Source: Streptomyces longhuiensis (GTDB lineage Bacteria > Actinomycetota > Actinomycetes > Streptomycetales > Streptomycetaceae). Taken from it: a DNA stretch of 64,000 nucleotides. Made by a program: the position numbers and the translations under genes. Numbering within the stretch: the stretch's first letter is position 1; each line of letters opens with the position of its first letter. Below are positions 49,642 to 58,426 of this stretch, in pieces. The notes below the pieces were generated by a model that worked only from the letters and a program-made list of their open reading frames with translations, had not been told where the DNA came from and did no database searches. Where the stretch lies: NCBI RefSeq assembly GCF_020616555.1, contig NZ_CP085173.1, forward strand, positions 8,944,001-9,008,000, in the 5' to 3' direction.

Positions 49642-50931
49642 TCACACCGAATCGAGCCACTCCGCGGCGGCGTCGAGCAGATGGGTGACCCCGTTGCGCA
49701 GCGCCGGATCCGCCACCGGTGCGAAGAACGGGGAGTGGTTGCCGTGCACGGTGGACGGCTGCTCGCCGGCCGGATCGGCTCCCTCCCAGCGGCTGGGCTC
49801 CGTACCGCCGAAGAACCAGAAGACGGACGGGCACCCGGCCGCGGTGGCGAGCAGGCCGAAGTCCTCGCTGCCCGACAGCGGGGAGCGCATGGTGTGCACC
49901 TGGGCGCCGCCCGCTGCGATCGCCTGGACGGTGCGTTCCGTCGCCCCGTCCGAATTGACCGTCAGCGGAAAGGAGTTGAGCTCGCTGAACTCCGGTGGAT
50001 GAGGCGCGCCGGAGGTCGCCGCCTCCCCTTCGACCGTACGGCGCACCGCGGCGAGCACCCGCTCCCGCACAGCGGGGTCGAACGTCCTGATGTTGATCTT
50101 GAGTTCGGCCTCCTCGGGGATGATGTTCTCCTTGGTACCGGCCCGTAGCGAGCCCACCGTGACGACCGCCGACTCCGTCGGTGAGACCTCGCGGGCCACA
50201 ATTCCCTGCAGCCGCATGACCGTCGCCGCCGCCATGACCACCGGGTCGACCGTGGTGTGCGGAGCCGAACCGTGCCCGCCCCGTCCGAGCAGACGTGCCC
50301 TCAGGCTGTCCGCGGCGGCCATCAGCACACCGGCGCGGGTGGCCACCGAACCCAGGGGGAGCGGCCCCACGTGCTGGCCGAGCACCACATCGGGCCGGGG
50401 AAACCGTTCCAGCAGACCGTCGGCCAGCATGGCCCTGGCACCGGCTGCTGTTTCCTCCCCGGGCTGGAAGACCGCCAGCAGCGTGCCGCGCCAGAGTTCC
50501 CGGTGTGCCGCGAGCTGGGCGGTGGCACCGAGCAGAGCCGCCGTGTGCAGATCATGGCCGCAGGCGTGCATGAGCGGAACCGGCTCCCCGTCCGGCGACA
50601 GCGCGGTATCCGTGGACGCGTAGTCGAGTCCCGTCGCCTCGCGTACGGGCAGTCCGTCCATGTCGGCCCGGAGCGCGACCACCGGTCCTTGGCCGTTGCG
50701 CAGCAACCCGACCACTCCCGTGCCGCCGACGCCCTCGGTGACATCCCAGCCCTGTCCGCGCAGCTCCGCGGCGACGATCCCGGCGGTGCGGTGCTCTCCC
50801 ATGGACAGCTCAGGATGGGAGTGCAGATCGCGGTAGAGGAGGCCGAGGCCGTTCAGCCGGGCGTCGAGGCCGTCGCGCAGGGCAACACCCTCGCGCGGCG
50901 CGGCAGCGGTCAGGGATCCGTCGGTCGCCAT
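49642..50931 (-). CDS. M20-family amidohydrolase/peptidase
   Basis: Metal-dependent N-acyl-amino-acid or peptide hydrolase of 429 residues. RDLHSHPELSMGEHRTA is the family start, HACGHDLHTAALLG (near 125) carries the metal ligands, QPGEETAAGA the catalytic Glu, and GRGGHGSAPHTTVDPV the dimerisation-domain His. The C-terminal metal His is in VHGNHSPFFAPV. GGGAGGA precedes the ATG. It is divergent from a double AsnC-type regulator with a palindrome between them, so the substrate is probably an amino-acid derivative. Confidence 0.9.
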   Translation of the reverse strand: MATDGSLTAAAPREGVALRDGLDARLNGLGLLYRDLHSHPELSMGEHRTAGIVAAELRGQGWDVTEGVGGTGVVGLLRNGQGPVVALRADMDGLPVREATGLDYASTDTALSPDGEPVPLMHACGHDLHTAALLGATAQLAAHRELWRGTLLAVFQPGEETAAGARAMLADGLLERFPRPDVVLGQHVGPLPLGSVATRAGVLMAAADSLRARLLGRGGHGSAPHTTVDPVVMAAATVMRLQGIVAREVSPTESAVVTVGSLRAGTKENIIPEEAELKINIRTFDPAVRERVLAAVRRTVEGEAATSGAPHPPEFSELNSFPLTVNSDGATERTVQAIAAGGAQVHTMRSPLSGSEDFGLLATAAGCPSVFWFFGGTEPSRWEGADPAGEQPSTVHGNHSPFFAPVADPALRNGVTHLLDAAAEWLDSV

Positions 50932-51011
50932 GTCAGTCCTCCCAGGTCTCCGGCGGGGTCGGGGGTCGACACCGGGGCCGTAGTGAGTCCAGGATGGGGA
51001 TCGTTGATCAC

Positions 51012-51024
51012 TTGCCCGTGGCAA
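51012..51024. promoter_or_regulatory. Inverted repeat in the M20/AsnC divergent promoter
   Basis: TTGCC and GGCAA flank CGT. It lies 30 bp before the AsnC-type gene and 81 bp from the M20 gene start, a plausible Lrp/AsnC site. Confidence 0.4.
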
Positions 51025-51053
51025 CGCAGGAATTCGACGGAGATCCATGAGCC

Positions 51054-52103
51054 ATGCCCGATAGCAGCCCGGAAGCTTCGTCCGGACACCGGGATGCGGC
51101 GGCCGGTTCGCTTCAGGAGTCGGACCTGGCGTTGATCGAGGCTCTCCAGCACAGCCCGCGAGCGCCCTGGTCACAGATCGGGCCCGCGCTCGGCGTGGAC
51201 GCCACCTCCGCGTCCCGGCGCTGGCACCGGCTGGTCGGCCAGGGGCTCGCCTGGCTGACGGCCTACCCGTCCGCGAGTACGACGAGCTTCGCCTACGTCG
51301 ACGTACGCTGCCGGCCGAACACCGTCGACGATGTGACGCGCCACCTGTGCGCACTGCCCCAAGTCCTCAGCGTCGAGGAGGTCACGGGTGACTTCGATCT
51401 GTTCCTGACCGTGGCCGCCCCTACGCCGGCCGACCTCGCCGCCCTCGTCCGCCGGGATCTGCCCACCGCGCCCGGCGTGGAGGCGACGGCCCTCCACCTC
51501 GGCCTGCGCCTCTACCAAGAGGGGAGCGGCTGGCGCATGCGCGCCCTGGACCGGCAGCAACGCTCACTCCTGGTGCCCCCACAGAAACCTCCGCGCCGCT
51601 CCCTGACCGGAGCCACCGCCGACGCGGCACTCATCGCCGCGCTCGGCCGGGACGGGCGGCGAAGCCATCAGAAACTGGCCGGGGACCTGGGCGTCAGCGA
51701 GGCGACGGTGCGCCGCAGGCTCCAGCGGCTGATGGAGACGCGATCGGTCCACTTCCGCTGCGACTTCGCCCAGGGCGCCGCCGGCTGGCCGCTCACCGCC
51801 ACCTACCGCATCGACCTCCCCGCCGACCGACTGACCGCGGCAGCGCGCACGCTCGGCCTCATGCCCGAGGTCCGGCTGTGCAGCGCCGTGAGCGGGACGG
51901 CCGACTTCCTGGTCATCGCCTGGCTGCGCACGACGGAGGAGGTCACGGGTTTCGAGGCCCACATGTGTGAGCAGCTACCGGATCTGCGCGTGCTCGACCG
52001 CACGGTCACGCTCATCACGGTCAAGCGCATGGGCCGACTCCTCGACCCCCATGGCCGTGCGGTCGGCCACGTCCCATGGGACGACCTGTCCACCACCCTC
52101 TGA
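51054..52103 (+). CDS. Lrp/AsnC-family regulator with two AsnC modules
   Basis: A 349-residue protein carrying the AsnC architecture twice: HTH (about 20-65, SDLALIEALQHSPRAPWSQIG in part) with a RAM-like domain to about 165, then a second HTH (about 185-230, IAALGRDGRRSHQKLAGDLG) and RAM domain to about 340. Fused double Lrp proteins are common in actinobacteria. It is divergent from the M20 hydrolase and likely regulates it in response to an amino acid. Confidence 0.88.
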   Translation: MPDSSPEASSGHRDAAAGSLQESDLALIEALQHSPRAPWSQIGPALGVDATSASRRWHRLVGQGLAWLTAYPSASTTSFAYVDVRCRPNTVDDVTRHLCALPQVLSVEEVTGDFDLFLTVAAPTPADLAALVRRDLPTAPGVEATALHLGLRLYQEGSGWRMRALDRQQRSLLVPPQKPPRRSLTGATADAALIAALGRDGRRSHQKLAGDLGVSEATVRRRLQRLMETRSVHFRCDFAQGAAGWPLTATYRIDLPADRLTAAARTLGLMPEVRLCSAVSGTADFLVIAWLRTTEEVTGFEAHMCEQLPDLRVLDRTVTLITVKRMGRLLDPHGRAVGHVPWDDLSTTL

Positions 52104-52159
52104 GGGAAGGCGGTGCTGTGTTTCCTGCATCAGGATGTACGGATCGAGGAGGGGCGCCG

Positions 52160-52918
52160 GTGAGCGCTGCGCGGGTGCTCGTCGTCGAGCACGAGGACGG
52201 TACGGGTCCGGCCCAGGTCGGTGAACGCATTGCCGGGCAAGGGCTGTTGACGGACATGCGCCGTCCCTGGGCGGGAGACGCGCTGCCCCGAGATCTGGAC
52301 GCCTACGACGCGCTGCTCGTCCTCGGCGGTTCGATGGGCCCGCACGACGACGAACGCGCGCCCTGGCTGCCTGCCGTACGTGAACTGCTGCGCCAGGCCG
52401 TGTCTCGCGACCTGCCCACGCTGGCGATCTGCCTGGGCATGGAACTGCTGACTGTGGCGTGCGGTGGCGAAGTCCGGCGCGCCGCGCTCCCCGAGGTAGG
52501 CCTCTGTGAACTGACGCCGCTTCAGGAAGCCCTGGAGGACCGGCTGTTCGGTCCCCTCACGGATACGGGTGGAGGGTTGCGCGCCGTGCAATGGCACTGG
52601 GAGGAAACCGGCACTCTCCCCGACGGAGCAGTCCCACTCGTCACCAGCGAACGCTGCGCCCACCAGTCCTACCGGATCGGCACATCGGTCTGGGGAGTGC
52701 AGTTCCACCCCGAGGTCCTGGCGGACGACATCCGCACCTGGGGAACGTCGGACGTCGGCCCGCTGCACGACCTCGGACTCGAACCCGCCGGTGTGGTGGC
52801 CGAGGTGGCTCGGGCGGAGGCAGAGTTGCGCGCGCTGTGGGGTGCGTTCGCCGAGCAGTGGGCCGCGATCGTGACCGATCCCTCTACGGCCGTGTCTGCC
52901 GGACCGGCGCCCGGGTAA
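52160..52918 (+). CDS. Class I glutamine amidotransferase-like protein
   Basis: A 252-residue stand-alone class I GATase domain, GuaA/YfeJ-like. The nucleophile Cys is in LAICLGMELL (near 96), the catalytic His-Glu pair in GVQFHPEV (near 185), and LLVLGGSMGPHDD is the oxyanion loop. Members hydrolyse gamma-glutamyl bonds or donate ammonia to a partner synthetase; no partner is nearby. GAGGAGGGG precedes the GTG at 52160. It may be co-transcribed with the AsnC-type gene 56 bp upstream. Confidence 0.83.
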   Translation: MSAARVLVVEHEDGTGPAQVGERIAGQGLLTDMRRPWAGDALPRDLDAYDALLVLGGSMGPHDDERAPWLPAVRELLRQAVSRDLPTLAICLGMELLTVACGGEVRRAALPEVGLCELTPLQEALEDRLFGPLTDTGGGLRAVQWHWEETGTLPDGAVPLVTSERCAHQSYRIGTSVWGVQFHPEVLADDIRTWGTSDVGPLHDLGLEPAGVVAEVARAEAELRALWGAFAEQWAAIVTDPSTAVSAGPAPG

Positions 52919-53083
52919 TGACGACGTTCCCGCCGTCGACGCTGATGGCGGACACCATGACCCCCATTCGCCGCCACATGGCGTTGCCGCGCGTCGCGCC
53001 GCGTGTGCCGCCGGAATCCGTATCGTGAAGCGCCGTCCCGTTCGTGCGGTGGTCCGTCGCCGCTCGGCGCAGAAAGGCGTGTC

Positions 53084-53872
53084 ATGGAACTGAAGCTGCA
53101 GGGCAGAACCGCGGTGGTGACCGGTGCGAGCAAGGGCATCGGACTGGCGATCACCAAGGCCCTCGTGGCGGAAGGGGTCCGCGTGACGGCCGGGGCGCGC
53201 CACATGGGCGCTGAACTCGCCGACCTCGCCCGGACGGGGTCCGTACAGGCCGTCGAGGTGGATCTGGGGACTCCGGAAGGGCCCGCCGCGCTCGTCGAGG
53301 CGGCGGCATCCGCCTTCGGGCCGCCCGACATCCTGGTCAACAACGTCGGTGCCGTCCGGCCACGCACCGAGGGGTTCGCGTCCGTCACCGACCAGGACTG
53401 GACGACCACCCTGGACATCAACTTCCTCGCCTCGGTGCGCGCCACTCGCGAGGTCCTGCCGCTCATGCTCCAGCACGCCGCCGGGTCGATCATCACGGTG
53501 GCGTCCGTCAACGCGCGCCTGCCCGACCCGCTCGTGATCGACTACTCCGCGGCGAAGGCGGCCCTGCTGAGCTTCAGCAAGTCGCTGTCCAAGGAGCTGG
53601 GACCGCGCGGCATCCGCGTCAACACGGTCAGTCCGGGGCCGGTCGCCACGGATCTGTGGCTGGGGAAGGACGGCGTGGCGGCAACGGTCGGTCAGGCCGG
53701 AGGACTCAAGGCGGACACGGTCGCCGAACACGCCGCGCGGAACGCCGCGACCGGCCGCTTCACCAGCCCCCAGGAGGTCGCCGACCTCGTACTGCTCCTG
53801 GCCTCCGACCGAACCGCCAACGTGACCGGCTCCGATTTCGTGATCGACGGAGGCCTGATCACCACGGTGTGA
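53084..53872 (+). CDS. Short-chain dehydrogenase/reductase
   Basis: NAD(P)-dependent oxidoreductase of 262 residues, classical SDR. The cofactor loop is TGASKGIGLAI (near 14), NNVGAVRP follows strand 4 (with Val where NNAG is usual), and the catalytic Ser and Tyr-x3-Lys are in VASVNARLPDPLVIDYSAAK (quoted to the limit). The C-terminus GSDFVIDGGLITTV is typical. Substrate unknown. AAAGG lies before the ATG. Confidence 0.88.
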   Translation: MELKLQGRTAVVTGASKGIGLAITKALVAEGVRVTAGARHMGAELADLARTGSVQAVEVDLGTPEGPAALVEAAASAFGPPDILVNNVGAVRPRTEGFASVTDQDWTTTLDINFLASVRATREVLPLMLQHAAGSIITVASVNARLPDPLVIDYSAAKAALLSFSKSLSKELGPRGIRVNTVSPGPVATDLWLGKDGVAATVGQAGGLKADTVAEHAARNAATGRFTSPQEVADLVLLLASDRTANVTGSDFVIDGGLITTV

Positions 53873-53939
53873 TGCCACCCGGTGCATCGGGCCTTGGTCC
53901 GCCAAGGCCGACGCCGACGGTCTGTCGACGCCGACGGTC

Positions 53940-55427
53940 TCAGGGGGCGATTCCCACGCCGTCGATCCGGCTCCAGGTCCTCTCCTGGGCGGCGGTCATG
54001 GCAGGCCAACGCAGGCCACCCGGACGGGGGTTCACCCGTGACGCGTAGGAGTGGGGGGAGAACCCCGGGTCGTAGAAGCAGCCGGTGCCGTACCTGTGGT
54101 CGAACGCGGAGCACGAGGCCGCGATCGCATGCGGTGTCGGCTTCTTCCCGGTCCGCACCCAGGCGTCCAGTGCGGAGAGCGAGTTGGCGTACTCGGAGTT
54201 GCTCAGTTCGCTGTGTTCGCTCTCCCGCGTGAACGTCTGCACCAAGTGCCCTTCCCTGTGCGCGCCTTGGAGAGCGGCCCGGTAGGCGGCCTCGTGCTCG
54301 ACGAACGCGGTGGGGTCGTCGATCGCGTGCATGGTGAGGACGGGAATGGTCACCTTGCCGGTGAGGTCGCTGTCGTAGGAGAGGTCGCGTACGGCGCTCG
54401 GGTCGGCGGAGAAGCGCTCGACGCCGGCGTTCAGCGCCCGGTCGTCGTGGGAACCGGAATACCGTACGCCCTGATTGCTGAACGGATTGCGGCCGCCGAG
54501 CCGGCTGTGCACGATGTCGCGGAACGTGAACGTGGCGAACCGCAGGTGTGACTCGAGAGTGCGCTCGGGGATCTTCGTGACCGCGAGGATGTCGTCGAGG
54601 TTGCGCTGCTGCGCCGCGGTCCGCTCCTTGGGATCGGAGGCGTACCCGGTGCATTCCTGAAGGCGCGCCCGCAACCCCGTGGCCGTCATGGCCGAGTCGG
54701 CGCGCAGCCCCTCCCACAGCGGGTACTGGGGCTCACTGGGCCGGGGATGGTTGCGGCAGTAGTACTGATAGACCACGCGCAGGTCGACCCGGTAGTCGTA
54801 TCCGCGTGAACCGCCGCCGAGAACGCCGCTGGTGAGCAGGGCTCCGTCGTACGGGCCGTGCTTCGCCGCGCCGTAGGTCTCCACGACCTTGGCGGCGACA
54901 TCGCCGCCCCAGGACTGGCCGTGCACATAGGTCCGCCTCGGCTTGCCGAACTCGCTCACGAACAGGCGACGCAGATTCTCGGTGTCGGCGGCGGCCATTC
55001 GCGTTCCGTAGCCACCACGCCGATACGACGACCCGGCCCAGGCGTAACCCTCGTCCACCATCACCGACCAGCGGTTCAGGTCGTCGACGCTGCGGTCGGG
55101 GTCGGATCCCGCGCCGAGGTCGGGGCCTCCGTGGGCGTGCACCACGAGCGAGCGGTTCCAAGTCTTGGGGATGGCGATCGCGTAGTAGGCGCCGTTCGCG
55201 TCCTGGCCGGTGTAACAGGTGGCCTTCCCGGTCAGATCCGTGGGACAGGCGGTGGACGCCGGTCCGCTCCCGGCCGATGAAACGGACGTCGCCGAACCCG
55301 AAGCCGGCACGGGGAGCGCGCAGGCGACGAGACCCGCGACACCGGCCACCATCGCCGCGCGTCGGTGGTGCCGACGGCTCCCGGACCTCCTGCGGAAACC
55401 CCATGCGACGCGTCTGGTCATACCCAT
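53940..55427 (-). CDS. Secreted alpha/beta hydrolase
   Basis: Exported protein of 495 residues. The N-terminus is very basic (TRRVAWGFRRRSGSRRHHRR) with a hydrophobic core and probable cleavage after ASG or GSA; a Tat-type signal is possible but no clean RRxFL motif is seen. The nucleophile elbow is GQSWGGDVA (near 195), and HGGPDLGAG the oxyanion loop. The acid lies around HAIDDPTAF and the His around SEHSELS. Cysteines pair likely outside the cell. Substrate unknown; a peptidase- or tannase-like role is possible. Confidence 0.82.
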   Translation of the reverse strand: MGMTRRVAWGFRRRSGSRRHHRRAAMVAGVAGLVACALPVPASGSATSVSSAGSGPASTACPTDLTGKATCYTGQDANGAYYAIAIPKTWNRSLVVHAHGGPDLGAGSDPDRSVDDLNRWSVMVDEGYAWAGSSYRRGGYGTRMAAADTENLRRLFVSEFGKPRRTYVHGQSWGGDVAAKVVETYGAAKHGPYDGALLTSGVLGGGSRGYDYRVDLRVVYQYYCRNHPRPSEPQYPLWEGLRADSAMTATGLRARLQECTGYASDPKERTAAQQRNLDDILAVTKIPERTLESHLRFATFTFRDIVHSRLGGRNPFSNQGVRYSGSHDDRALNAGVERFSADPSAVRDLSYDSDLTGKVTIPVLTMHAIDDPTAFVEHEAAYRAALQGAHREGHLVQTFTRESEHSELSNSEYANSLSALDAWVRTGKKPTPHAIAASCSAFDHRYGTGCFYDPGFSPHSYASRVNPRPGGLRWPAMTAAQERTWSRIDGVGIAP

Positions 55428-55587
55428 GGGCCTGCTCCTCGTCCTCCGGCGCGCACCGTTGCGCGGCGGGGGAGATGCTAGGTAGGGCGGAGCCGAAATC
55501 CCATGAGGTGATCAGTAGCGTTCATATTGTTCGCTGACGAAGGCTGAACGCCCCGAGCGACGCTCACGCGGGCGGCAGACTGGTCCC

Positions 55588-56181
55588 ATGACCGCTTCGG
55601 ATCCGAAAGCTGACCTTCACTTCTATCTGCAGTCCGCCCGCGACGCCCTGTTGTGGAAGCTCGACGGGCTCTCCGAGTACGACGTCCGGCGCCCGCTGAC
55701 GCCGACCGGCACGAACCTGCTCGGTCTGGTGAAGCACGTGGCTTGCGTGGAGTTGGGGTATCTCGGCGACACCTTCGGACGGCCGTCCGGTGAGTCGTTG
55801 CCCTGGGTCGACGAGGGCGCCGAACCCAACGCGGACATGTGGGTCCCCGCCGACGAGTCGCGTGCGTTCATCGTGGAGCTGTACCGGCGGGCGTGGGCGC
55901 ATGCCGACGCGACGATCGACGCGCTGCCACTGGACACCGTCGGCAAGGTCCCGTGGTGGCCCAGTGGCAGGGACGAGGTGACGTTGAATCATGCCGTCGT
56001 ACGCGTCATCGCCGACACGCACCGCCACGCCGGGCACGCCGACATCGTCCGCGAACTCGTCGACGGCGCCGTGGGGATGAACAAGGACAACGACAGCATG
56101 CCGTCCGACGACCCGGCGTGGTGGGAGGACCATCGCGGCCGGCTGGAACGTGCGGCGCGGGAAGCCGACCGAGACGCGTAG
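55588..56181 (+). CDS. DinB-family (DUF664) protein
   Basis: A four-helix-bundle protein of 197 residues. The three metal His are expected in LVKHVACVELGYL (near 52) and in TDTHRHAGHADIVRE-type helix 4 (here ADTHRHAGHADIVRE, near 148-156). DUF664/DinB proteins are thiol-transferase-like in thiol-rich actinobacteria; the activity is not known. CAGACT at 55576-55581 lies six bases before the ATG, so the message is probably leaderless. Confidence 0.85.
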   Translation: MTASDPKADLHFYLQSARDALLWKLDGLSEYDVRRPLTPTGTNLLGLVKHVACVELGYLGDTFGRPSGESLPWVDEGAEPNADMWVPADESRAFIVELYRRAWAHADATIDALPLDTVGKVPWWPSGRDEVTLNHAVVRVIADTHRHAGHADIVRELVDGAVGMNKDNDSMPSDDPAWWEDHRGRLERAAREADRDA

Positions 56182-56249
56182 ACGCGGTCGGCTTGACCTG
56201 AACGGCAATTGAGCCCGCGCGGCGCCTCTGGTGAACCGAGAGTCAGCCG

Positions 56250-57029
56250 TCAGTGAACCGAGAATCCGCCGTCGACGAAGATTGCCTGACCGGTGACGTA
56301 GGCGGACGCGCGGCCGGCCAGGAACACCGCCGCTCCGGCGAAGTCCTCGGCCAGGCCGTTGCGCCCGACCATCGTGCGGGCGGCCAGCGCGGCCACCTTC
56401 TCCGGGTCGGACGACAGGCGCGCGTTGAGCGGCGTCATGACGAAGCCCGGTACGAGCGTGTTGCAGGTGACGCCGTGGGGCGACCACGCCTCGGCCTGCG
56501 AGCGGGCCAGCGCCTCGAGGGCGCCCTTGGAGACCCCGTACGCGCCGCTCTGCACGAACGCCCGGTGCGCCTGCTGGGAGGTGATGTGGATGATCCGTCC
56601 GAAGCCCCGCTCGGCCATGCCGGGTCCGAACCGCTGCCCCAGGAGGTGGGGTGCCTCCAGGTTCACCGCCATGGTGGTGTCCCACACCTCGTCGCCGAGC
56701 TCACTCATCGGCGGCCGCAGGTTGATCCCGGCGCTGTTGACCAGGATGTCGGGCTCGCCGAACACCCCGGCCGCCTGCTCCGCCGCCGCGCGCACCCCGT
56801 CGCGGGTGCTCAGGTCCGCGCTCACCCAGGCTGCCCGGCAGCCGTCCGCCGTCAACTCGTCGACAGTGGAGGCGAGTTCCGCCTCCTTGCGTGCCACGAT
56901 CACCACGCTCGCCCCCGCGCGGGCGAGCGCCCCGGCGATGGCCTTGCCGATGCCTGAGCTGCCGCCGGTCACCACGGCGGTCCGGCCGTCGAGTGAGAAC
57001 AGTTCGGAGAGGTAGTTCTGCGAGGTCAT
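56250..57029 (-). CDS. Short-chain dehydrogenase/reductase
   Basis: Classical SDR of 259 residues. TGGSSGIGKAIAGAL (near 20) binds NAD(P), NSAGINLRPP follows, and the catalytic set is in HITSQQAHRAFVQSGAYGVSKG, quoted here in part with Tyr-x3-Lys near 160. QAIFVDGGFSVH ends the protein. It resembles gluconate 5-dehydrogenase/3-oxoacyl reductase types. It begins nine bases after the chloramphenicol phosphotransferase gene ends and is probably in its operon. Confidence 0.9.
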   Translation of the reverse strand: MTSQNYLSELFSLDGRTAVVTGGSSGIGKAIAGALARAGASVVIVARKEAELASTVDELTADGCRAAWVSADLSTRDGVRAAAEQAAGVFGEPDILVNSAGINLRPPMSELGDEVWDTTMAVNLEAPHLLGQRFGPGMAERGFGRIIHITSQQAHRAFVQSGAYGVSKGALEALARSQAEAWSPHGVTCNTLVPGFVMTPLNARLSSDPEKVAALAARTMVGRNGLAEDFAGAAVFLAGRASAYVTGQAIFVDGGFSVH

Positions 57030-57038
57030 GATCGCACC

Positions 57039-57641
57039 CTAGACGGCGCCTTGGCGGGGACCGTGGTCGGGCTGTCCCACAGAAGATTCGGGCCGTCCCA
57101 CAGGAGACGACGTGACTTGGGCGGCGATGGTCCGCGCGCACTGCACGGACTCCGTGTGGGTGGTGTCCACCTCCAGGTCGTAGACCACGCCCCGGTGGAC
57201 CGTCTCCGCCTGCGATGCGGCCATTCCCTGGGCCCGGTCCCCGCGGACGATCTCGCGGCCTGCGGCGACCTCGCTGTCGCACCTGACCCCCACCCACAGC
57301 ACGTCCAACGTGCCAAGGGCCTTCTGCCACCGCAGTTGGGACTCTCCTCCGCCGAGGAAGACGTCATCGATGATGATCCGGGCGCCCGCACCGGCCGTCG
57401 CGGCGACGCCCCGCATCCATGCCGCCTCCAGCTCCCGGAAGACCGATCCGACATCGACTCCGCCGTCTTCGGCGATGTCGAGTCCGTCGCCCGATTCCCG
57501 CAGGGACGCGGGCATCGCCTCGATCAGCGAGTCGATCCCGAAGGCGAGCCACGGATCCGGCAGTACCGCCTGCAGACACCGGGCGATCCCGGACTTGCCC
57601 GAGCTGGACCCACCGTTCAACACGATCACCTGAGTCGTCAC
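57039..57641 (-). CDS. cpt: Chloramphenicol 3-O-phosphotransferase-like protein
   Basis: Kinase of 200 residues that inactivates chloramphenicol by phosphorylating its primary hydroxyl. The P-loop GGSSSGKSG (near 10-18), the catalytic Asp in [12 protein letters not shown] (Asp37 in the known enzyme), [10 protein letters not shown] and [11 protein letters not shown] match S. venezuelae CPT closely as I recall it. A C-terminal extension of about 22 residues ([17 protein letters not shown]) is absent from that enzyme and comes from a 21-bp in-frame duplication. No chloramphenicol biosynthesis genes are seen. TACCCT lies six bases before the GTG (leaderless). Confidence 0.88.
   Translation of the reverse strand: MTTQVIVLNGGSSSGKSGIARCLQAVLPDPWLAFGIDSLIEAMPASLRESGDGLDIAEDGGVDVGSVFRELEAAWMRGVAATAGAGARIIIDDVFLGGGESQLRWQKALGTLDVLWVGVRCDSEVAAGREIVRGDRAQGMAASQAETVHRGVVYDLEVDTTHTESVQCARTIAAQVTSSPVGRPESSVGQPDHGPRQGAV
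57069..57110. repeat. 21-bp in-frame duplication at the 3' end of cpt
   Basis: GGGCTGTCCCACAGAAGATTC (57069-57089, quoted without its last base would fit) repeats with five changes at 57090-57110, starting GGGCCGTCCCACAGGAGA. On the coding strand it gives SSVGQP and SSPVGRP units. Confidence 0.75.
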
Positions 57642-57820
57642 CGGGCCAGGGTAGAGGCACCCACCACGGCGCCCGAAACGAATTTCGGCAGGCCTTGCCC
57701 TTGACGGCTGCTGCTGGACCGCATGCCTTCGTCCGCCCGGAATCCGCCGGGCGGGAACGCCTCGGATGTGCCGGGCGGGAAACGCCTCGGATGCGCCGGG
57801 TGGGAACGCCTCAGATTGCG

Positions 57821-58303
57821 TCAACTACCGGCTTGTACCGGGTGTTTGCTCAGGATCGAGACGCGGTTGAATGCGTTGATCGTTATCGCGACCCAGATCA
57901 CGGCGGAGATCTGGTCCTCGGTGAGCGCGGCCCGGGCGGCGGTGTAGGCGGATTCCTGCGCGGCGGCGTCGGCGGGCTCCGTCGTCGCCTCCGCGAGTCC
58001 CAGCGCCGCTCGTTCCGCGGGGCTGAAGAGTTCCGTGTCCCGCCAGGCCGGCAGCACGCCCAGTCGCTGTGTCGTCTCGCCGGCGCGCAGGGCGGCCCGG
58101 GTGTGGACATGGAGGCAGTAGGCGCAGCCGTTGATCTGCGAGACGCGGAGGTTGACCAGTTCCACCAGTGTGCGGTCGAGGCCCGCGTCCGCGGCCACCG
58201 CGCGCACCGCCTCCGACGTCTGCACCAGTGCGTGGTACGCCTTGGGGCTCTGCTTGTCGATGAAGATCCGCCGGGGTGTGGATCCCGCCGTCGGTTGGTT
58301 CAC
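57821..58303 (-). CDS. Carboxymuconolactone decarboxylase family protein (AhpD-like)
   Basis: A 160-residue CMD/AhpD-type protein with the redox motif [20 protein letters not shown] (C-x2-C-x3-H near 72-79) and [15 protein letters not shown] near the C-terminus. It is likely a peroxidase or electrophile-handling enzyme. GTG 58303 was chosen for GGAGGAG six bases upstream. It is divergent from the pirin gene (123 bp); paired pirin/AhpD genes suggest a common redox trigger. Related to the protein at 24875. Confidence 0.88.
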   Translation of the reverse strand: MNQPTAGSTPRRIFIDKQSPKAYHALVQTSEAVRAVAADAGLDRTLVELVNLRVSQINGCAYCLHVHTRAALRAGETTQRLGVLPAWRDTELFSPAERAALGLAEATTEPADAAAQESAYTAARAALTEDQISAVIWVAITINAFNRVSILSKHPVQAGS

Positions 58304-58426
58304 CGTGGACTCCTCCGGGCCGCTCGCGGCGCCCTTGCTCCGATGTGTACGCGGGGCCGATTCGTGTTCTAAGATCATGGCAAGTGGTTGAACGTAAAAC
58401 TATCATGGTTGGAGGAGGTGGCCGCG

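Noticed and set aside
57039..57641. A chloramphenicol biosynthetic cluster around the phosphotransferase
   Set aside because: None of the flanking genes resembles chorismate-derived or non-ribosomal assembly enzymes.
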